64,000 nucleotides of DNA from Puccinia triticina (GCF_026914185.1 NC_070564.1:2170001-2234000), one strand, 5' to 3'. Counted from the stretch's first letter, positions 10,328 through 22,324 are shown. Program-made: numbers and translations. Notes: a model not told the origin generated them from the letters alone.

Positions 10328-12331
10328 CACCATGGGAGTTTCCTCAGCACTTGCGTGCAAGTGCCATCTCTTAACTCATTTATAGATTTGGTTGGATCTC
10401 ACTTAGATGCTGGTTTGAAGGCTAGGTTCATGTCTGCCACAAAATATCCTGAAATGACCTGGAACAATACTTGATTTATTGTTTAATGTATGTGCAAAAT
10501 GTATGCTACACCTATGCCAAAAACAAGGCCATTTTAATGATAAGTTTTACTTGATCCTCAAGCTTGACCAAAGTTCCTCATATTTCAATTATCATGATTT
10601 TTGACCTCTTTGGAAACCCATACTCAGTAGGTTTCTCTGAAACGGTTTCTGTATTTATTTTTGGGGCACACACCAAAAAGCTGCCAGTTCTTTTTAAGTT
10701 CTGTCTATTACACATGGTGAAAGCTTTGGATAAAGTGTAGTGATACTGTGGGAGGTAGAGCTGGTCCCTAGTACCCCTTGGCGGGTACCTGTGGAAGTGC
10801 GCAGGTATCCGCCAGGTACTGGTGCGGGTTTCCAGTCTGGGTCCAAATTCAGGTAGGTACCTGCGCACAAATTGCCATTCTTCACAGCTCTGCTTGCCCC
10901 TAGTGCCCATTGGCAGGTACTAGGTACCTGTGGACGGGTACCCATGGAAGTACACCCCACACCCGCCATGGTTACCCGGGTGTGAAGTGTCAGCTTTAGT
11001 GGGAGGTCTGATTTTGCTCTGGTACTACGGTTTGACTTTGGCGCTGTGGGGCCAGCTGTCACACAACCATGTGACCTGTGCCGGTTTCTGTGACACATTG
11101 TGTCACACAAACGTACGTGTACACGTTTGTGTGACACGTAGACCATCACCCAGCCATATCATGCCAAGATGAGTGCCCCGCGATCCCAGGGGCAAATCAG
11201 CTGAATCCTTTAAGAATTGTATCTGATTTTCATCCATCAGTACAGAAATCCTGTTGAGGAGATTTTATGAATTCATTCACAAACCCTGGGTAATTGGAGG
11301 CTCCCCTGGACTTGTCCCAGAATTCTAACTCCCTTGGGACAAAATTTAGCAGCTGAAGAATGTGCCACAAAAATTTACACATGTGTGCTGGTGTGTCACA
11401 TTTTTCATCACTGAGCCAATTGATGCCAGCCTGAGTGACCATGCAGAGCCAGGGGCTTAGGTCGACCCTTCAAAAATTGTTTATAAAGTTCAGCCATATG
11501 TACACAAATGATTTTGGGGATATTTTCTGAAGTCATACACAACTCCTGATTAATATGAGGTTTTTTTCCGCTGGACTTTTCCCAGAACTTCAAATATTTT
11601 GTGAAAAACTTCAGCAACTAAAGAATGTGTCACACAAACTTACATGTGTATCTTTTTGTTTAACACTAACATATTTCAAGCTTTTTGGGATTTATCATAA
11701 ACACATGATAAAATGAAATATATAGAGCTGGCACTTTTCACCCGGGTACCCACAGCGGGTGCAGGTGACTTCCTGAATTTTGACCCAGAATGGACACCCG
11801 CACCCATACCCGGCACCCGCTGGCTTTTACCTGAGTACTTCCACAGGTACCTAGTACCAGCCAATTGGCACTAGGGGCAAGCAGAGCTGTGCAGAATGGC
11901 AATTTGTGTGTAGGTACCTACCTGAATTTGGACCCAGACTGGACACCTGCACCCGCCGGAGGATACCTGCGCACTGCCACAGGTACCCGCCTGTGGGTGC
12001 CAAGTACCTGCCAACGGATGATAGGGGCCAGCTCTAGAAACATATTATTCCCGTGGTAAATACCTTATTTCTGCCAAGTATTAGAGATATTGCTTTGCAA
12101 GGTAGTTGAAAATGTGTTCTAAAATAGTTCCAGTAATAACTAGATTCAAGTTGGAGCTGGTTTTCAATTGAATTCAACTCCTTTCCAAAGTGCCTTCAGC
12201 TCAATTGAGCATAAGTTAATCATAAATTCAGCATACATTGAGCCTCAAGTTCCAGGTTATATCTAACAGGTTTCTTAAACAATATTGTGCAATGGCACTT
12301 GCACACAAGTCCCATGCAAACTCCCATGGTG
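10328..12331. mobile_element. CAC...GTG inverted-repeat element with 3-bp target duplication
   Basis: The two ends match as inverted repeats over about 40 bases (10328-10367 and 12292-12331). Both begin CACCATGGGAGTTT, then about six mismatches, then CTTGNGTGCAAGTGCCAT. TCT directly precedes (10325-10327) and follows (12332-12334) the element. CAC termini and a 3-bp duplication fit a non-autonomous CACTA-like DNA transposon, with PIF/Harbinger as the alternative. Each end holds the short palindrome CTTGCxxGCAAG. No transposase is encoded. Most of the interior is the GGTACC-rich element at 10758-12034. Confidence 0.7.
10758..12034. mobile_element. GGTACC-rich inverted-repeat element (TA flanked)
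   Basis: The left arm (10758 to about 10935) and right arm (about 11860-12034) are inverted copies, both starting GAGCTGG(T/C)CCCTA and sharing CCAGTCTGGGTCCAAATTC and ACAGCTCTGCTTGCCCC, with a length difference near the end. TA flanks both ends. Both arms are studded with GGTACC and GGGTACC. The right side holds a second diverged copy from about 11728, again starting TAGAGCTGG, so that arm has been duplicated. Related fragments occur at 59.1-59.45 and 59.74-59.87 kb. No protein is encoded; class unknown. Confidence 0.65.
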
Positions 12332-13909
12332 TCTGTTTCCCGTTTTTGATCCGGCTTATGGCGCTACGGAAAGACAGCTGAGGATTTGAGCAACGTTTTC
12401 TGTGTTTACATTGGTTGTTGCCCTCATCAGCCTTTTTTCTCTTTGTGCCTAGCTAGCAGTGGACACAGGGGTCTTACCAATTGTCTCTCCAACTCTTTGA
12501 GTGGAATCGGTTCAGGTCTTTGTCTGTTTGACTTTGCCTAAAGGATCAAGACAGAGGGTTAACTCTCATCTCGTCTACATCTTGGTTAGGAATCCAGCCG
12601 CTTACCCTTTGGTGCTTGCTGTGATTCTTTCTCCAAGTGTCTTGGGGCTGGGAATATCCTTGAGCCTAGTTGTCTGGCTTGTGTATGTTGTACCTGCATG
12701 CACCAGAGGTGGATCAGTTTTTTCAACTTCGCTTGCGCAGTCTTGGACTGCGGAAAAGGTTTGCTTTTTGCTTACCTTTGTCCGCAGCTGATTGAGATCC
12801 TGGCATCTCTCTCAATTTATGAGATTGATGCCATTCACCTAGGCGTGCATTCTCACAGAATTCACTTGGTGTCAATGATTGAAGTGCTGTAGAATTCCCA
12901 CTTGAAACTGTGGATGAATTCACTTGAAACTGATGAAATATTTTAGTTTACATATTGTATACTCCCAATGTGGGTACATATTTATGAGTTGGCCAAATTT
13001 TCCTTTCAAAGCATCATAAGACATGTATCTGCAATATCAAGACTTGCCTTTTTAAAAGTGCAATTTCAAATTGACAGTGTGTACTATGAACATTCAAAGT
13101 AGCAGTGAATCTCAATATTAGCCCACCAAAAAATGGTAAAACACAGGGCATATCTGAGGCCTCTTATGGTCTGTTGTTTTACCTGTACAGGTAGAGCTGA
13201 TGCCCACTAGTTTAGTGGTATCTCTTCTGCCTTCCTTAGGGTTTTTATAGGTTCCCCGTCTGGGGTTTGTGTTGACCCTTATTGCCTTCCCAAACCCTGC
13301 ATCAGAACCTTGGCTTGGACCACAACTGTCTACAAGTACTGAAAGTATTGCTATAAATTTGTGTGGGGTTGGCTGTAACTCATCATCTCAACTCCTCCTT
13401 GGATGGCCAGTTTGGTTGGTTGTTCAAATATTGTGTGAGGGAATGGTTATCATCTCAAACCCTCCTTTGGAGTTATTCTTGGTGGATCCTTCTTGATGGT
13501 GGAGACAACTGGCAATTTCCCTTGGACCTATCTCCCTTGAAACCATCAAAATTAATTTTCTTTATCAGCATCAACAGTCAAGATGAAGAGCCAGCCTAAA
13601 GAATTGCACATATGTAAAAAGTGTTAGGACATAGACATGCTTATATCTATTATCCTCTATGTAGTCGACTACGGCGCAGATATGCTTGTACATAGACATA
13701 TATATAGTTCTCTGTCTCTCTCCATGTAATCGACACTATTGTGCGCGCTCACATCACAACAAAAAGAAGGGTTTTTTTGCGCCCCACAGAAAACAAAATG
13801 ATGGAATCGGTCCCAGTTATTTGGCAAGAGTGTTTGTTGGAGATGCATGAGCCAAAATGAATGGTAGCCTTCTTTAAGATTGCCAATATCCTCTGACTCC
13901 TATTCATGT
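12332..13909. other. intergenic, no gene recognised
   Basis: Several open frames under 100 codons exist, but none has recognisable motifs or splice structure. The sequence is AT-rich and resembles degraded repeat DNA. Confidence 0.4.
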
Positions 13910-13964
13910 GGCGCGTCGCGACGAATAAAGTCCCTTCAACCTCGAGGGTTCGTCGCGACGCGCC
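13910..13964. repeat. perfect 16-bp inverted repeat (hairpin)
   Basis: GGCGCGTCGCGACGAA at 13910-13925 is exactly complementary to TTCGTCGCGACGCGCC at 13949-13964, with a 23-base loop. The arms are very GC-rich against an AT-rich surround, and each contains the palindrome GTCGCGAC. It may be a regulatory or replication structure or a miniature element remnant. Confidence 0.85.
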
Positions 13965-15310
13965 GGATTGCCATGAAAGCCTCATGAAAGCAGAGGGTTG
14001 ATGACGACGAAATTGACAAGACAGCTGATGTAAGAATTCCTATTTTTTCGGAGTAGGACATAGGACCGCGGTAAGAGTCGGTCGACATCATCGGCCGTCG
14101 ATCAAGATGTCGTGATGGCTTGGGCTCCAAATCGGCCTCCCCCTTTCTCTGCGTCTGCCCCAAAGCACAGCCGATTGACGTGGCCTGACATACACAATCC
14201 ATCTGACATGACTGTCTATATTCCTCGTGCAAATATCCATCTCCAAGCTGGTCCAGATGACGAACCGATGCTCGATGCAAAATGTCCTTTTAGTCAGTGT
14301 GCTTTGCATAGTCTACATACATTCTCTCTTTTTTCCGTCGGATTTAGATTTCAGCCGCCGAATTCTGAGTTCATGGTGTTAAGGTGCACCTACGTATAAG
14401 CCGTCCACAACAGAGCTGGATGACGACTGAGATTTTGGGAGAGGCTTGTTTTTTTCAACTATTTCGAAGTATGAAGTAAATAAATGTGTACCCCCAAGTC
14501 AAGGCGTGTCCCTCAACAAACTTGACGGTTAATTATGAGACAAGGGTTTTTTCTGTTGTGTTAGCTTGACAGTCGCAGTCAATCTAAACCTGCCGGCAGT
14601 GCTGGTTAAGGGGATGTAATTTGTACAGCGGAGATGACATTTTTATGTACCTCGGGCGCACATTCGGATTAACGATCGGAAACGGTGAGGGAGGCTGAGG
14701 CGAAACGGGAAGTGAAGCAAGTGATGGATGTTGCTAGACAGTGTGTGTGTGTCGAGTGGGTCACTCAGGAGAGGGCTGGAAGTGGAGAAGAGGTTCAGTT
14801 GTGGACTGGGCTCGGTCGATCCGCCATGTACATACACACCAGACCCCCTCAAGGCCATACCTCAGCGTCTGAGCCCGCTTTGAAGGGGTCTGTTTAGCAT
14901 GTGTCCCTTCTGTTTGAAGCTGAGTTCCCACAGCACAGCGCTCGGTCGATGGTTTTCTGCCGAGACAAAAAGGTGTTTTAAACCGCGGGCTGATTGGATT
15001 AGCCCAGTTCTCAATCCGCGGTGGCCTCCTCCAGAAACGGTCAACAGCCTCCCCACCTCCCCCACTCTCCACACCCACTGCTCCCATCTCCATCCTCACA
15101 AGCATCACTCTCGAAAGTATCCTAATCTTGATAATCCTTCCTATCTGCTCCACCAACATCCTTCCTGCCAGCTTTCTGTACCCTCTTATCTCCCCCCCAG
15201 CACTAACTCCGCCCGGAGCTCGCTCCGCCAGCTGTCTCTTGTCCACCAATCGCTGCTACTAGGCCCACCCCAGTCACTCTCTTCCACCCGAACAACCAAA
15301 CCTACAAGCC
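13965..15310. other. upstream region of the casein kinase gene
   Basis: No coding sequence recognised. The last 300 bases are pyrimidine-rich (long CCTCCC and CACC runs), as is common in fungal 5' leaders. A weak inverted repeat (AGACCCC...GGGGTCT) occurs near 14842-14892. Confidence 0.45.
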
Positions 15311-17292
15311 ATGGCAGCTGCCCACCCTTCCCACAACTCCAGCAGTAACGTCGTAGGTAAGAACCGTAGTCTTCAGCCCAGTCTGCAAGTTATCTGTGTG
15401 TGCTGAACTGACTATTTCCACAGGCGTCCACTTTCGGGTTGGAAAGAAGATCGGAGAGGGTTCCTTTGGCGTAATCTTCGAGGGAACCAACCTGCTCAAC
15501 TCCCAAACCGTGGCGATCAAGTTCGAGCCTAGAAAATCAGATGCTCCCCAACTTCGAGACGAATACCGCACCTACAAGATTCTTGCCGGCTCTCGTATGC
15601 ATCACACTCCCTGCCTCTCCAGCACGCAAGCAACTGACATCCATCTGCCTCTCTCCCTTAGCTGGCGTGCCGCAAGTCTATTATTTTGGTCAGGAAGGTC
15701 TCCACAACATTTTGGTCATCGATTTGCTTGGCCCCAGTCTTGAAGATCTGTTCGACATGTGTGGTCGCAAATTTAGTGTCAAGACCGTGGTGATGACTGC
15801 TAAGCAGATGGTAAGCCTTACATGTTTTCACCCGATGTATGTGTGTCTCCTCTGACTTGACTCTCGATTCTCTTCTTGACCGATCAGCTTACTAGGGTAC
15901 AAACCATCCACGAGAAGAACTTGATCTACCGCGACATTAAGCCCGACAACTTTCTGATCGGTAGGCCCGGTACCAAGGCCGCCAATGTGGTCCACGTCGT
16001 CGATTTCGGAATGGCCAAACTGTATCGAGACGTCAAGACCAAGGTGCACATTCCTTACCGGGAGCGCAAATCCCTCTCCGGCACGGCGCGATACATGTCC
16101 ATCAACACCCATTTGGGCCGAGAACAGTCTCGGCGTGATGATCTTGAGGCGCTCGGTCACGTCTTCATGTACTTCCTCAGGGGTGGACTGCCCTGGCAAG
16201 GACTCAAGGCTGCTACAAATAAGCAGAAGTACGAAAAGATTGGCGAGAAGAAGCAAAGCACGGCTATCAAGGAGCTCTGTGAAAACTTTCCTGGTGAGCT
16301 TGCTCTGCTCGCCCCAACCTGATCTGAATCACACTTTCTCACATTCCATCTGTTGAAAAAACCCAAAGAGGAATTTGGTATCTATCTCAACTACGTCAGG
16401 AAACTCGGCTTTGAAGAAACCCCCGATTACGACTTTTTAAGAGAATTGTTCACAAAGGTCTTGAAGAATACAGGCGAAACTGAGGATGGAGTCTACGATT
16501 GGATGATTTTGAACAATGGGAAAGGTTGGGAGGCTAGCTCCGTAAGCAACACTGAACTTTCTTCTTGTCCATTCCGCGTGCTATCCGGCTTATCCGTGTT
16601 TTTGCACTACAGACCAACCACGGTCACTTGCACCCTGGTGGAGCAGCCCATCAGTATGACAACCGTCATCACCGGTCATCCCGCGATCGGGAACGTGAGC
16701 GTACCGAGCGCCACGCATTGAAAGCCTCGCAGGCAGCCTTGCAGTATTCCAATGGTGGGTTCGAGAGCTCGCCCAGGGTGTTGGTAATGACACACGAAGC
16801 TCAGTCCTTGCTCCCCCTCCTGCAGATCTTACGCGACAGGGATCGAAGCCCGAGCGCACGTCGACGAATCTGAGCATGGGTAAGCAAATGCCGGGCGGGA
16901 TGCCGCAGGGCACGGGCAACAGCTCCACCGCGGCGATCCAAGGCGTGCCAGCGCCGGATAACGGGATCTTACAGTCCTCCTCCGGCAAGCGCCAGAGCCA
17001 CCAGAGTGTCAACCGCCAGGACGCCAACCCCTCCCGCTCCTCCACCCACCCCTACGCCTCCCCTAACCCCAACGCCAACGGCACCGGCCAACCTTTCGAC
17101 CCTTCCAACCAACGCGCGAGTTACGCTAACGGCCAAGGAAACCCTGGCCTGCAAGCAGCCGCTCAGGCTAATCAGTCCTCCCCTGACCCCCACAACGGCC
17201 AGAAACGTCCTCCCAAAACTCTCGATAACGAGGCCCCTCCTCGGTCGATCGGGTTGAAAATCTTGGACTTCTTGACCTGTCGCTGCGGATGA
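15311..17292 (+). CDS. CK1: casein kinase 1 family Ser/Thr kinase, Yck/Cki1 type
   Basis: Seven exons: 15311-15356, 15424-15594, 15662-15810, 15888-16293, 16369-16541, 16613-16754 and 16826-17292. All introns are GT-AG and keep phase, giving 517 residues. The kinase domain opens with IGEGSFG and the VAIKFEP lysine. It has the catalytic loop YRDIKPDN (about 136-143), DFG (about 161-163) and the casein kinase 1 signature in which [15 protein letters not shown] replaces APE. Residues after about 290 are low-complexity, rich in Asn, Pro and Ser. The protein ends in a hydrophobic segment and TCRCG. Yeast Yck1/2 and fission yeast Cki1 carry C-terminal palmitoylated cysteines for plasma-membrane attachment; the same use of this Cys-x-Cys end is an inference. 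Family identity is very secure; the last intron is the least certain boundary. Confidence 0.93.
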
Positions 17293-18922
17293 TTATCCTC
17301 TTTTTTTCTTCTCATCGCTTCCTGAGATGTTCCTTGCACCTTTCGCATCCTCCTCCGCCTCTTCTCTCTCACCCTATCGTCTAGTTCTTTTTACATACGT
17401 CTGAAATGATGTTCTCATCATTGTAATCTCAGACTCTTGCACCCGTTTTCTTTTTGCCGCTGTTGTTTGTTTTGGTGTGCTTTTTGTTGCATTTATCTTG
17501 ACTCCCCCGCCCCTCATCCTCCCTCGCTTCCCACGATCGTCTCTCGAGATTAGTCTCCGCTTTTCTTACAATACACTTTGGAACCAAACGCTCCCCACTA
17601 ACCCATCCCATCCGCACACCCCATCCCTGTTTTCCGCTTTCTTTTATGCCTTATGCCATCGATTCGCCCGACCCCCATCGATACATATATTCAATTTTTT
17701 TACAGTTTCTTCATCTTCCATATGATGGTTGTAAAAAATATTGGCAGCAGTACGTAAATAACCATGTGTTAGTTCCTCATTTTCTGCCTTCCCTTCCCAT
17801 TTCCCTCCAGCCCTACACACAGATTTCAACCACCTTTCCTGCCCTAATCATGATACACACACTTCTTCAAAACCTCTTTGTTGTTATTCTTCTTTGTCGA
17901 TATCTTTTTTATACACTTTTTTCACAATATCCTTTTATATATATATCAATAGTATATGCTTTTGTTTGATATTTATAATAATAATTATCTCCAATTCCCA
18001 ACTTTTCCCTTTCTTTCTTTCCTCAATCCTTCACCACACCCTCATTCATCCACCAGTTTTCATAACCCTGCTCACCAATGAAATTTCAATGGCCGAGACG
18101 ATCCAGTCTTGACGGCTGAGATTGTCCCCCACCCGAAAAACGTGCCGCAGTTTCAATGTTTCACAAACCATCATCACTTCAGGTCTGCGCCGCGTTTTTT
18201 TGGTGCTGGGCCGCATGGTGGATGCCTGCCCGCGGGCCCCAGCGGGCCAGCCCTGGCCGGATGATTTCGGAGGTCCCGGGATTGGCACCCGGGTACCACC
18301 GATCTTTCAGAGCACGCGGCAGCGCCCGGCGGGTGCGAGTCAGACTGAGGAGGATCGCACGGCGCACCTCTATATGCATGTACCAGATGTCCAACTTAAC
18401 ACAAGTGCTTCCCTGTGCCCGCGGGGCGCGAGCACCCTCCCGCTTGCTCGCGCCTCCTTGGAGAGGAAGAGTTAAGCTCGACCAGATGTTGGGTCTAATT
18501 TCTGTGGTTTGGGCGCGAGCAATCCCGGGTTTCATCGTCTTCTGGTCTCAAAAGGTCACCAAGGTTCCGAGTCATGACCGCGGCGCAAGGTGGAGGCCGA
18601 GCCAGGGCCGCCCCTAGGGTGTCGCCCCTGGGCAGGGGACGCCGACGCATACTTGAACACCCTAGGCGCCTCCGGGCCCAGTCCGGGGTAGCGAGGCCCC
18701 AAGGGGCTGATGACAAGCGTCACGGGGTACACAGGTGGTGTGCAACACAGTGGTTGGGTACCCCGACTCACAACGCCTAGCGAGTCGCTTGCTCCGGCCT
18801 GATGGATGTGGGCCTGCGTTGCAAGACCCGAGGGCGCGGCACATCGTCATCAGCTGAGAAACCGCCGTGGTAACTCTCATCGTGATTTTTCATCCGCTAT
18901 TCCTACGAAGCAGTCATGTTGG
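17293..18922. other. intergenic between kinase and cutinase genes
   Basis: The first 700 bases are pyrimidine-rich and fit a 3' untranslated and terminator region. Then 18180-18880 is strongly GC-rich and contains the GGGTACC motif of the dispersed repeat. No gene was recognised in either strand. Confidence 0.45.
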
Positions 18923-18930
18923 CTATAAGT
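18923..18930 (+). promoter_or_regulatory. TATA-like box of the cutinase gene
   Basis: TATAAGTA lies about 125 bases before the cutinase ATG at 19054, a plausible distance for a short leader. Assignment is by position only. Confidence 0.4.
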
Positions 18931-19053
18931 ATTTCTCCTTCTCTGCCGGCAAATGAACTTCACGTCCGTCGCTTTCGCGTCTGTTACATTTCGGATACAC
19001 ATGCGACTGGCTGTTTGAGCCCAGATACCCTGAAGAACCCTTAACACGCGAGA

Positions 19054-20230
19054 ATGATAGTCGGTAACCTTATTAGTATTGGTATTTTTTTATTGTTTAT
19101 AAACCTACCGGATAGGATAAATAGCTTGAAGCTCCGTAATATCTCCTCTCAGAATTCGATTCATTCTCGACAGTCCCCATCTCCCGGTATGGTCCCTAAA
19201 CCTTCTAAAAGCGCGGGTGGTAGTGGTGTTGGCGGTAGTGGTGGTGGCGGCAGCAGTGGTGGCGGTAGTAGTAGTGGCGGTAGTGGTTTGCCAGATGTGG
19301 GTGGTGGTGGATGTAAATCTTACATGATGATGGGGCAAGTTCATATTCCTTTTTTTTCAATCACGATAAAAAAAGCTCGGCAACGATTATTTGTCGTGCA
19401 TGTTTTGTACCAGAATGACCAACTCCTTTGTTTGATCATCTTTTAGTGCGCGAGGTACCACGGAGACCCAAGGAAACTCGATGGCTTATACATCAATGGC
19501 AAAGGACATCATCAGCGTCGTTCCGGGCGGAGTTCTCCACGATATTGTATACTCAAGTTCAGCCGAGTACATGAGAACACCGAAAGAAGGAGCGCAAAGC
19601 GGCCTCAAATACCTCAAAGAGCAGGTCAAAAATTGCCCAAAGATGGTTTTCGTCTTGATGGGTTACTCCAAAGGGGTAAGCCGATTTACCATAACTGCAC
19701 ATCATGAAATAGACTTGTGTGTTAACCATGCATGAACGATTCTCATCCTCACCTCCGCCTTTTTTTTATCCGAAGGCGATGGTCGTGACTCAGATTCTAG
19801 CCTCCAAAGAGTTACCAGCTGGTAAAGTTGTGGCCGTAGTACTCTTTGGAAATCCATACTATCAAGCCGGTCTCCCGCAGAACAAATGTAGCGCGGTAAG
19901 TAGTTTTCTTAGTACAATTCTCTGGTTCCTACATACTTGTATAAAAAAGGATAATTCTTGATTTATGATTCTTGAAATTATGGTATGAAGAAAACTGGAA
20001 AAGGAATTGCAACGAACAATGCCATGATGGTTGCCGCACCACAAGTATACGTCCCGCTCATTTGGGATTGCTGTAATACCGGTGACATGATCTGTTTTGG
20101 GGGGACCAATATGGGGCCCCATTTGCAGTACGGAAGTAAGAAGGACGACGCAAAAACGTTTATCATAAGCAAGTTGAAACCAGCGTTGGCAAAAGGCAAA
20201 TCCGGAGGACGTAAAGATACCTCGAAATAG
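19054..20230 (+). CDS. secreted cutinase-family (CE5) serine esterase
   Basis: Four exons: 19054-19334, 19447-19675, 19776-19895 and 19991-20230, giving 289 residues. A signal peptide (MIVGNLISIGIFLLFINL) is followed by a Gly/Ser-rich linker of about 30 residues and the cutinase domain. Visible motifs are CKSYMMM-GARGTTE at the start, the nucleophile elbow GYSKG, the CNTGDMIC pair holding the catalytic Asp between cysteines, and GPHLQY with the catalytic His. Usual cutinases have GYSQG, so Lys replaces Gln. Intron 1 appears to use a GC donor (GCAAGT at 19335); it is the only donor found that keeps phase and joins the conserved ARGTTE motif. Cutinases hydrolyse plant cuticle polyester or related esters outside the cell. 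The substrate of this one is not predictable. Confidence 0.9.
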
Positions 20231-20536
20231 GCCGCGAGCGATACCGAGGCCGGGGAGCCCACTGGTGGCGGGTTGGGCGGTAGCGAGATTCTCTCCATGT
20301 TAGGCGGCGGGTCGAGCCTGAGGTCCGGTGGGGGGATGGGGGGCGCCGGCGGGTCGAGACCGGGAAGGCAGCTCGACACTCCTAGTTATGTATATATGTA
20401 TCTAAATATGTATTTAAATACGACTACAAGCCTGTCAGTGTCAGTCAGCTGCTGAACATGAAATACACAGAACAAGGCCAATAATCAGTAACAGTGATCA
20501 AGGATTGTGATGGAGACAACCGGATCAATAACAAAT
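20231..20536. other. cutinase 3' flank
   Basis: A GC-rich stretch (GGCGGG and GGTGGGG runs, 20240-20380) is followed by AT-rich sequence up to the transposon boundary. No gene recognised. The last eight bases, TAACAAAT at 20529-20536, are the target duplication of the next element. Confidence 0.5.
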
Positions 20537-20654
20537 GGGTGTTGAAAAATCGACTCCCATGAATTAATAAATCGACTCCCAAAAGTCGTTTACGTCGCGC
20601 GGACCGCCTCTGGACGTCTGTCCCCGGTCCGCGGGACCAAAGTTTGACCCGCGC

Positions 20655-22324
20655 CAAACTTACACTACGGCTCCAGTTGTTGAGCGGTGCCGACGTCGTT
20701 TTTCCCCCGGCGTCGGATTATGGTCAGGCCGACCGGGCGCGACGTCGGAAACGCCAAAGGGTCAGCCTGACCAGTCCGACCGGGGTAAATTGACGCCAAA
20801 GTACCTTTGCCGACGGGAAGGTCAGTCCGACCATGCCGATGCGCTGGTCATCAGGGTCGGCCCGGCGCATGGATCAAGCCGACAGTCCCGACGGGTGGGG
20901 CACGAGCGTCGGCTCGCCCAAAAGGTTGTCAGCCAGTCGGCGGTCTGAGTAAACAAGCCGACCTGTCTGACAAGGCCCTCAGACAGCTCAATCTGACTGG
21001 TTCCTGCTCAGTCGGACCGACCTGTCCGTTGGCAAGGTCAAGAAATCACCTGAAAAAAGGGACCCTTGACCTATACCAAAATGATCTGCAAGAGTATCGG
21101 CAGATTATACACAGAAAGAAAAAATAAAAATAAAAAATAAACCAGCTGGTTTAACTTTACCACAAATTTCAGGAAGGTTTTGCTCGGTAAGGGGTTAGAG
21201 TGCGATTGTATACCATTGTACAGGCTTACACTCTAAAGTGTAATTGGTACAGTGGTATCTGTGCGGCATATGTGATGTGACCATCCCATGCTTCAGATAG
21301 TGAGCTCGACTCCTGCGGGTGGTGGTCCTTTTTGCTTGATGAGGATGGGATTGGCTGCCATCGCTGCCGTCGGGGCCAGTACAACCCACCCGCCGGAAAG
21401 GTCGGGTACACATCACACTTGTCGTCGGCATCGAACCGACTGCTCAGTTCGACGCCGGGAGCCATCCGACTACCCCTTCAGACGCCGGGATCATGCCGAC
21501 GCGTCCGACAAATTTCACCCCAACGTCGATCCCACGTTGGCTTAGTGCGGGGTCGGCAGGGTGTTCACCGACGCAAGCGCCGACGTCGGCTAGACGTCAG
21601 AGTGCACCCGTAGTGTAGCTAAGTCCGAGGGTGGAGGCGCGAAGGGAGGGACTTATACGGTATTGGTGATTTAGGCCTGAGAGGAATGGCCAAAAACGCC
21701 ATTTTCAACGAATGTTGCAATAGCTCCCTTAACTCCGAAGATTTCACCAATATTTTTGGATGTTAAGAAAGCCCTGCATCTTGGCTAATTTTTGATGCTC
21801 TAAGATCATCAAATTTCATCATTCCTTGCTCATAATAACACATTGAAGTTGGTGGGTTGCAAAAGCCAAGCCTGAGGTCCGTAAAACATCATTTTAGTGT
21901 AAATCCATACGCTTTCCTCGAGAAAAAAAATGACAGGTATCCAGGACTGATGTCCAGCCTTGCCAACCAACTGCGTGAGAAAATGCATTTGGGCCTGTTC
22001 ACTCAAGATTCCGAGGGAGCTCATTTGAAAAACAATTATACCTCGACTGTTTTTGCCAGCATGAAGTTTTTTTACTACATGCCTCGTATCTTGGGTTTGG
22101 GAAGAAGAAAAATGTACACAAAGGTGGCAGGAGATAGTCAGGCATCTCAAGAGTCTAAGTGTAAATGTAGAGGGTGATTACACCAAGGCAGCACTGTGCA
22201 GGGGCCTTAGCATAAAAAGGTGAGGATTATTGTCATTTCTCTCAGGCAAATTTCACCGATAAGGCATAAGTCCCTCCCAGAGGGGGTCCTTTGGGCTCCC
22301 TTGGGAGGGACTTAGTTAAGTTTG
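20655..22324. mobile_element. element B inside the left arm of A (9-bp target duplication)
   Basis: The flanks are GACCCGCGC (20646-20654) and GACCCGTGC (22325-22333), matching at 8 of 9 bases. Removing B plus one flank restores the sequence seen in the intact right arm of A. Ends: CAAACTTA, then after removal of C GCTAAGTCC, against the reverse complement of the right end CAAACTTAACTAAGTCCC. A 9-bp duplication is typical of Mutator-like elements. No transposase frame; a small non-autonomous element of about 715 bp before C inserted. Confidence 0.8.
20663..21615. mobile_element. element C inside B (TA target duplication)
   Basis: TA at 20661-20662 and 21616-21617 flank inverted ends CACTACGG...CCGTAGTG. 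Removing C and one TA rebuilds the terminal repeat of B, which independently fixes the boundaries. The 953-bp interior is GC-rich and repeats GACC/GGTC and GCCGAC motifs, with GACGTCGG near both ends. TA duplication suggests a Tc1/mariner-like miniature element, although CACTA-like termini are also present. No convincing protein. Confidence 0.75.

Noticed and set aside
14112..15348. Open frames upstream of the casein kinase (95-162 codons)
   Set aside because: No motifs, no splice logic, and composition matches a pyrimidine-rich leader.
21240..21325. Sequences resembling polymerase III A and B boxes (TGGTACAGTGG and GCTCGACTCC) in element C
   Set aside because: Spacing is acceptable, but no tRNA cloverleaf forms and no SINE tail is visible; too weak to annotate.
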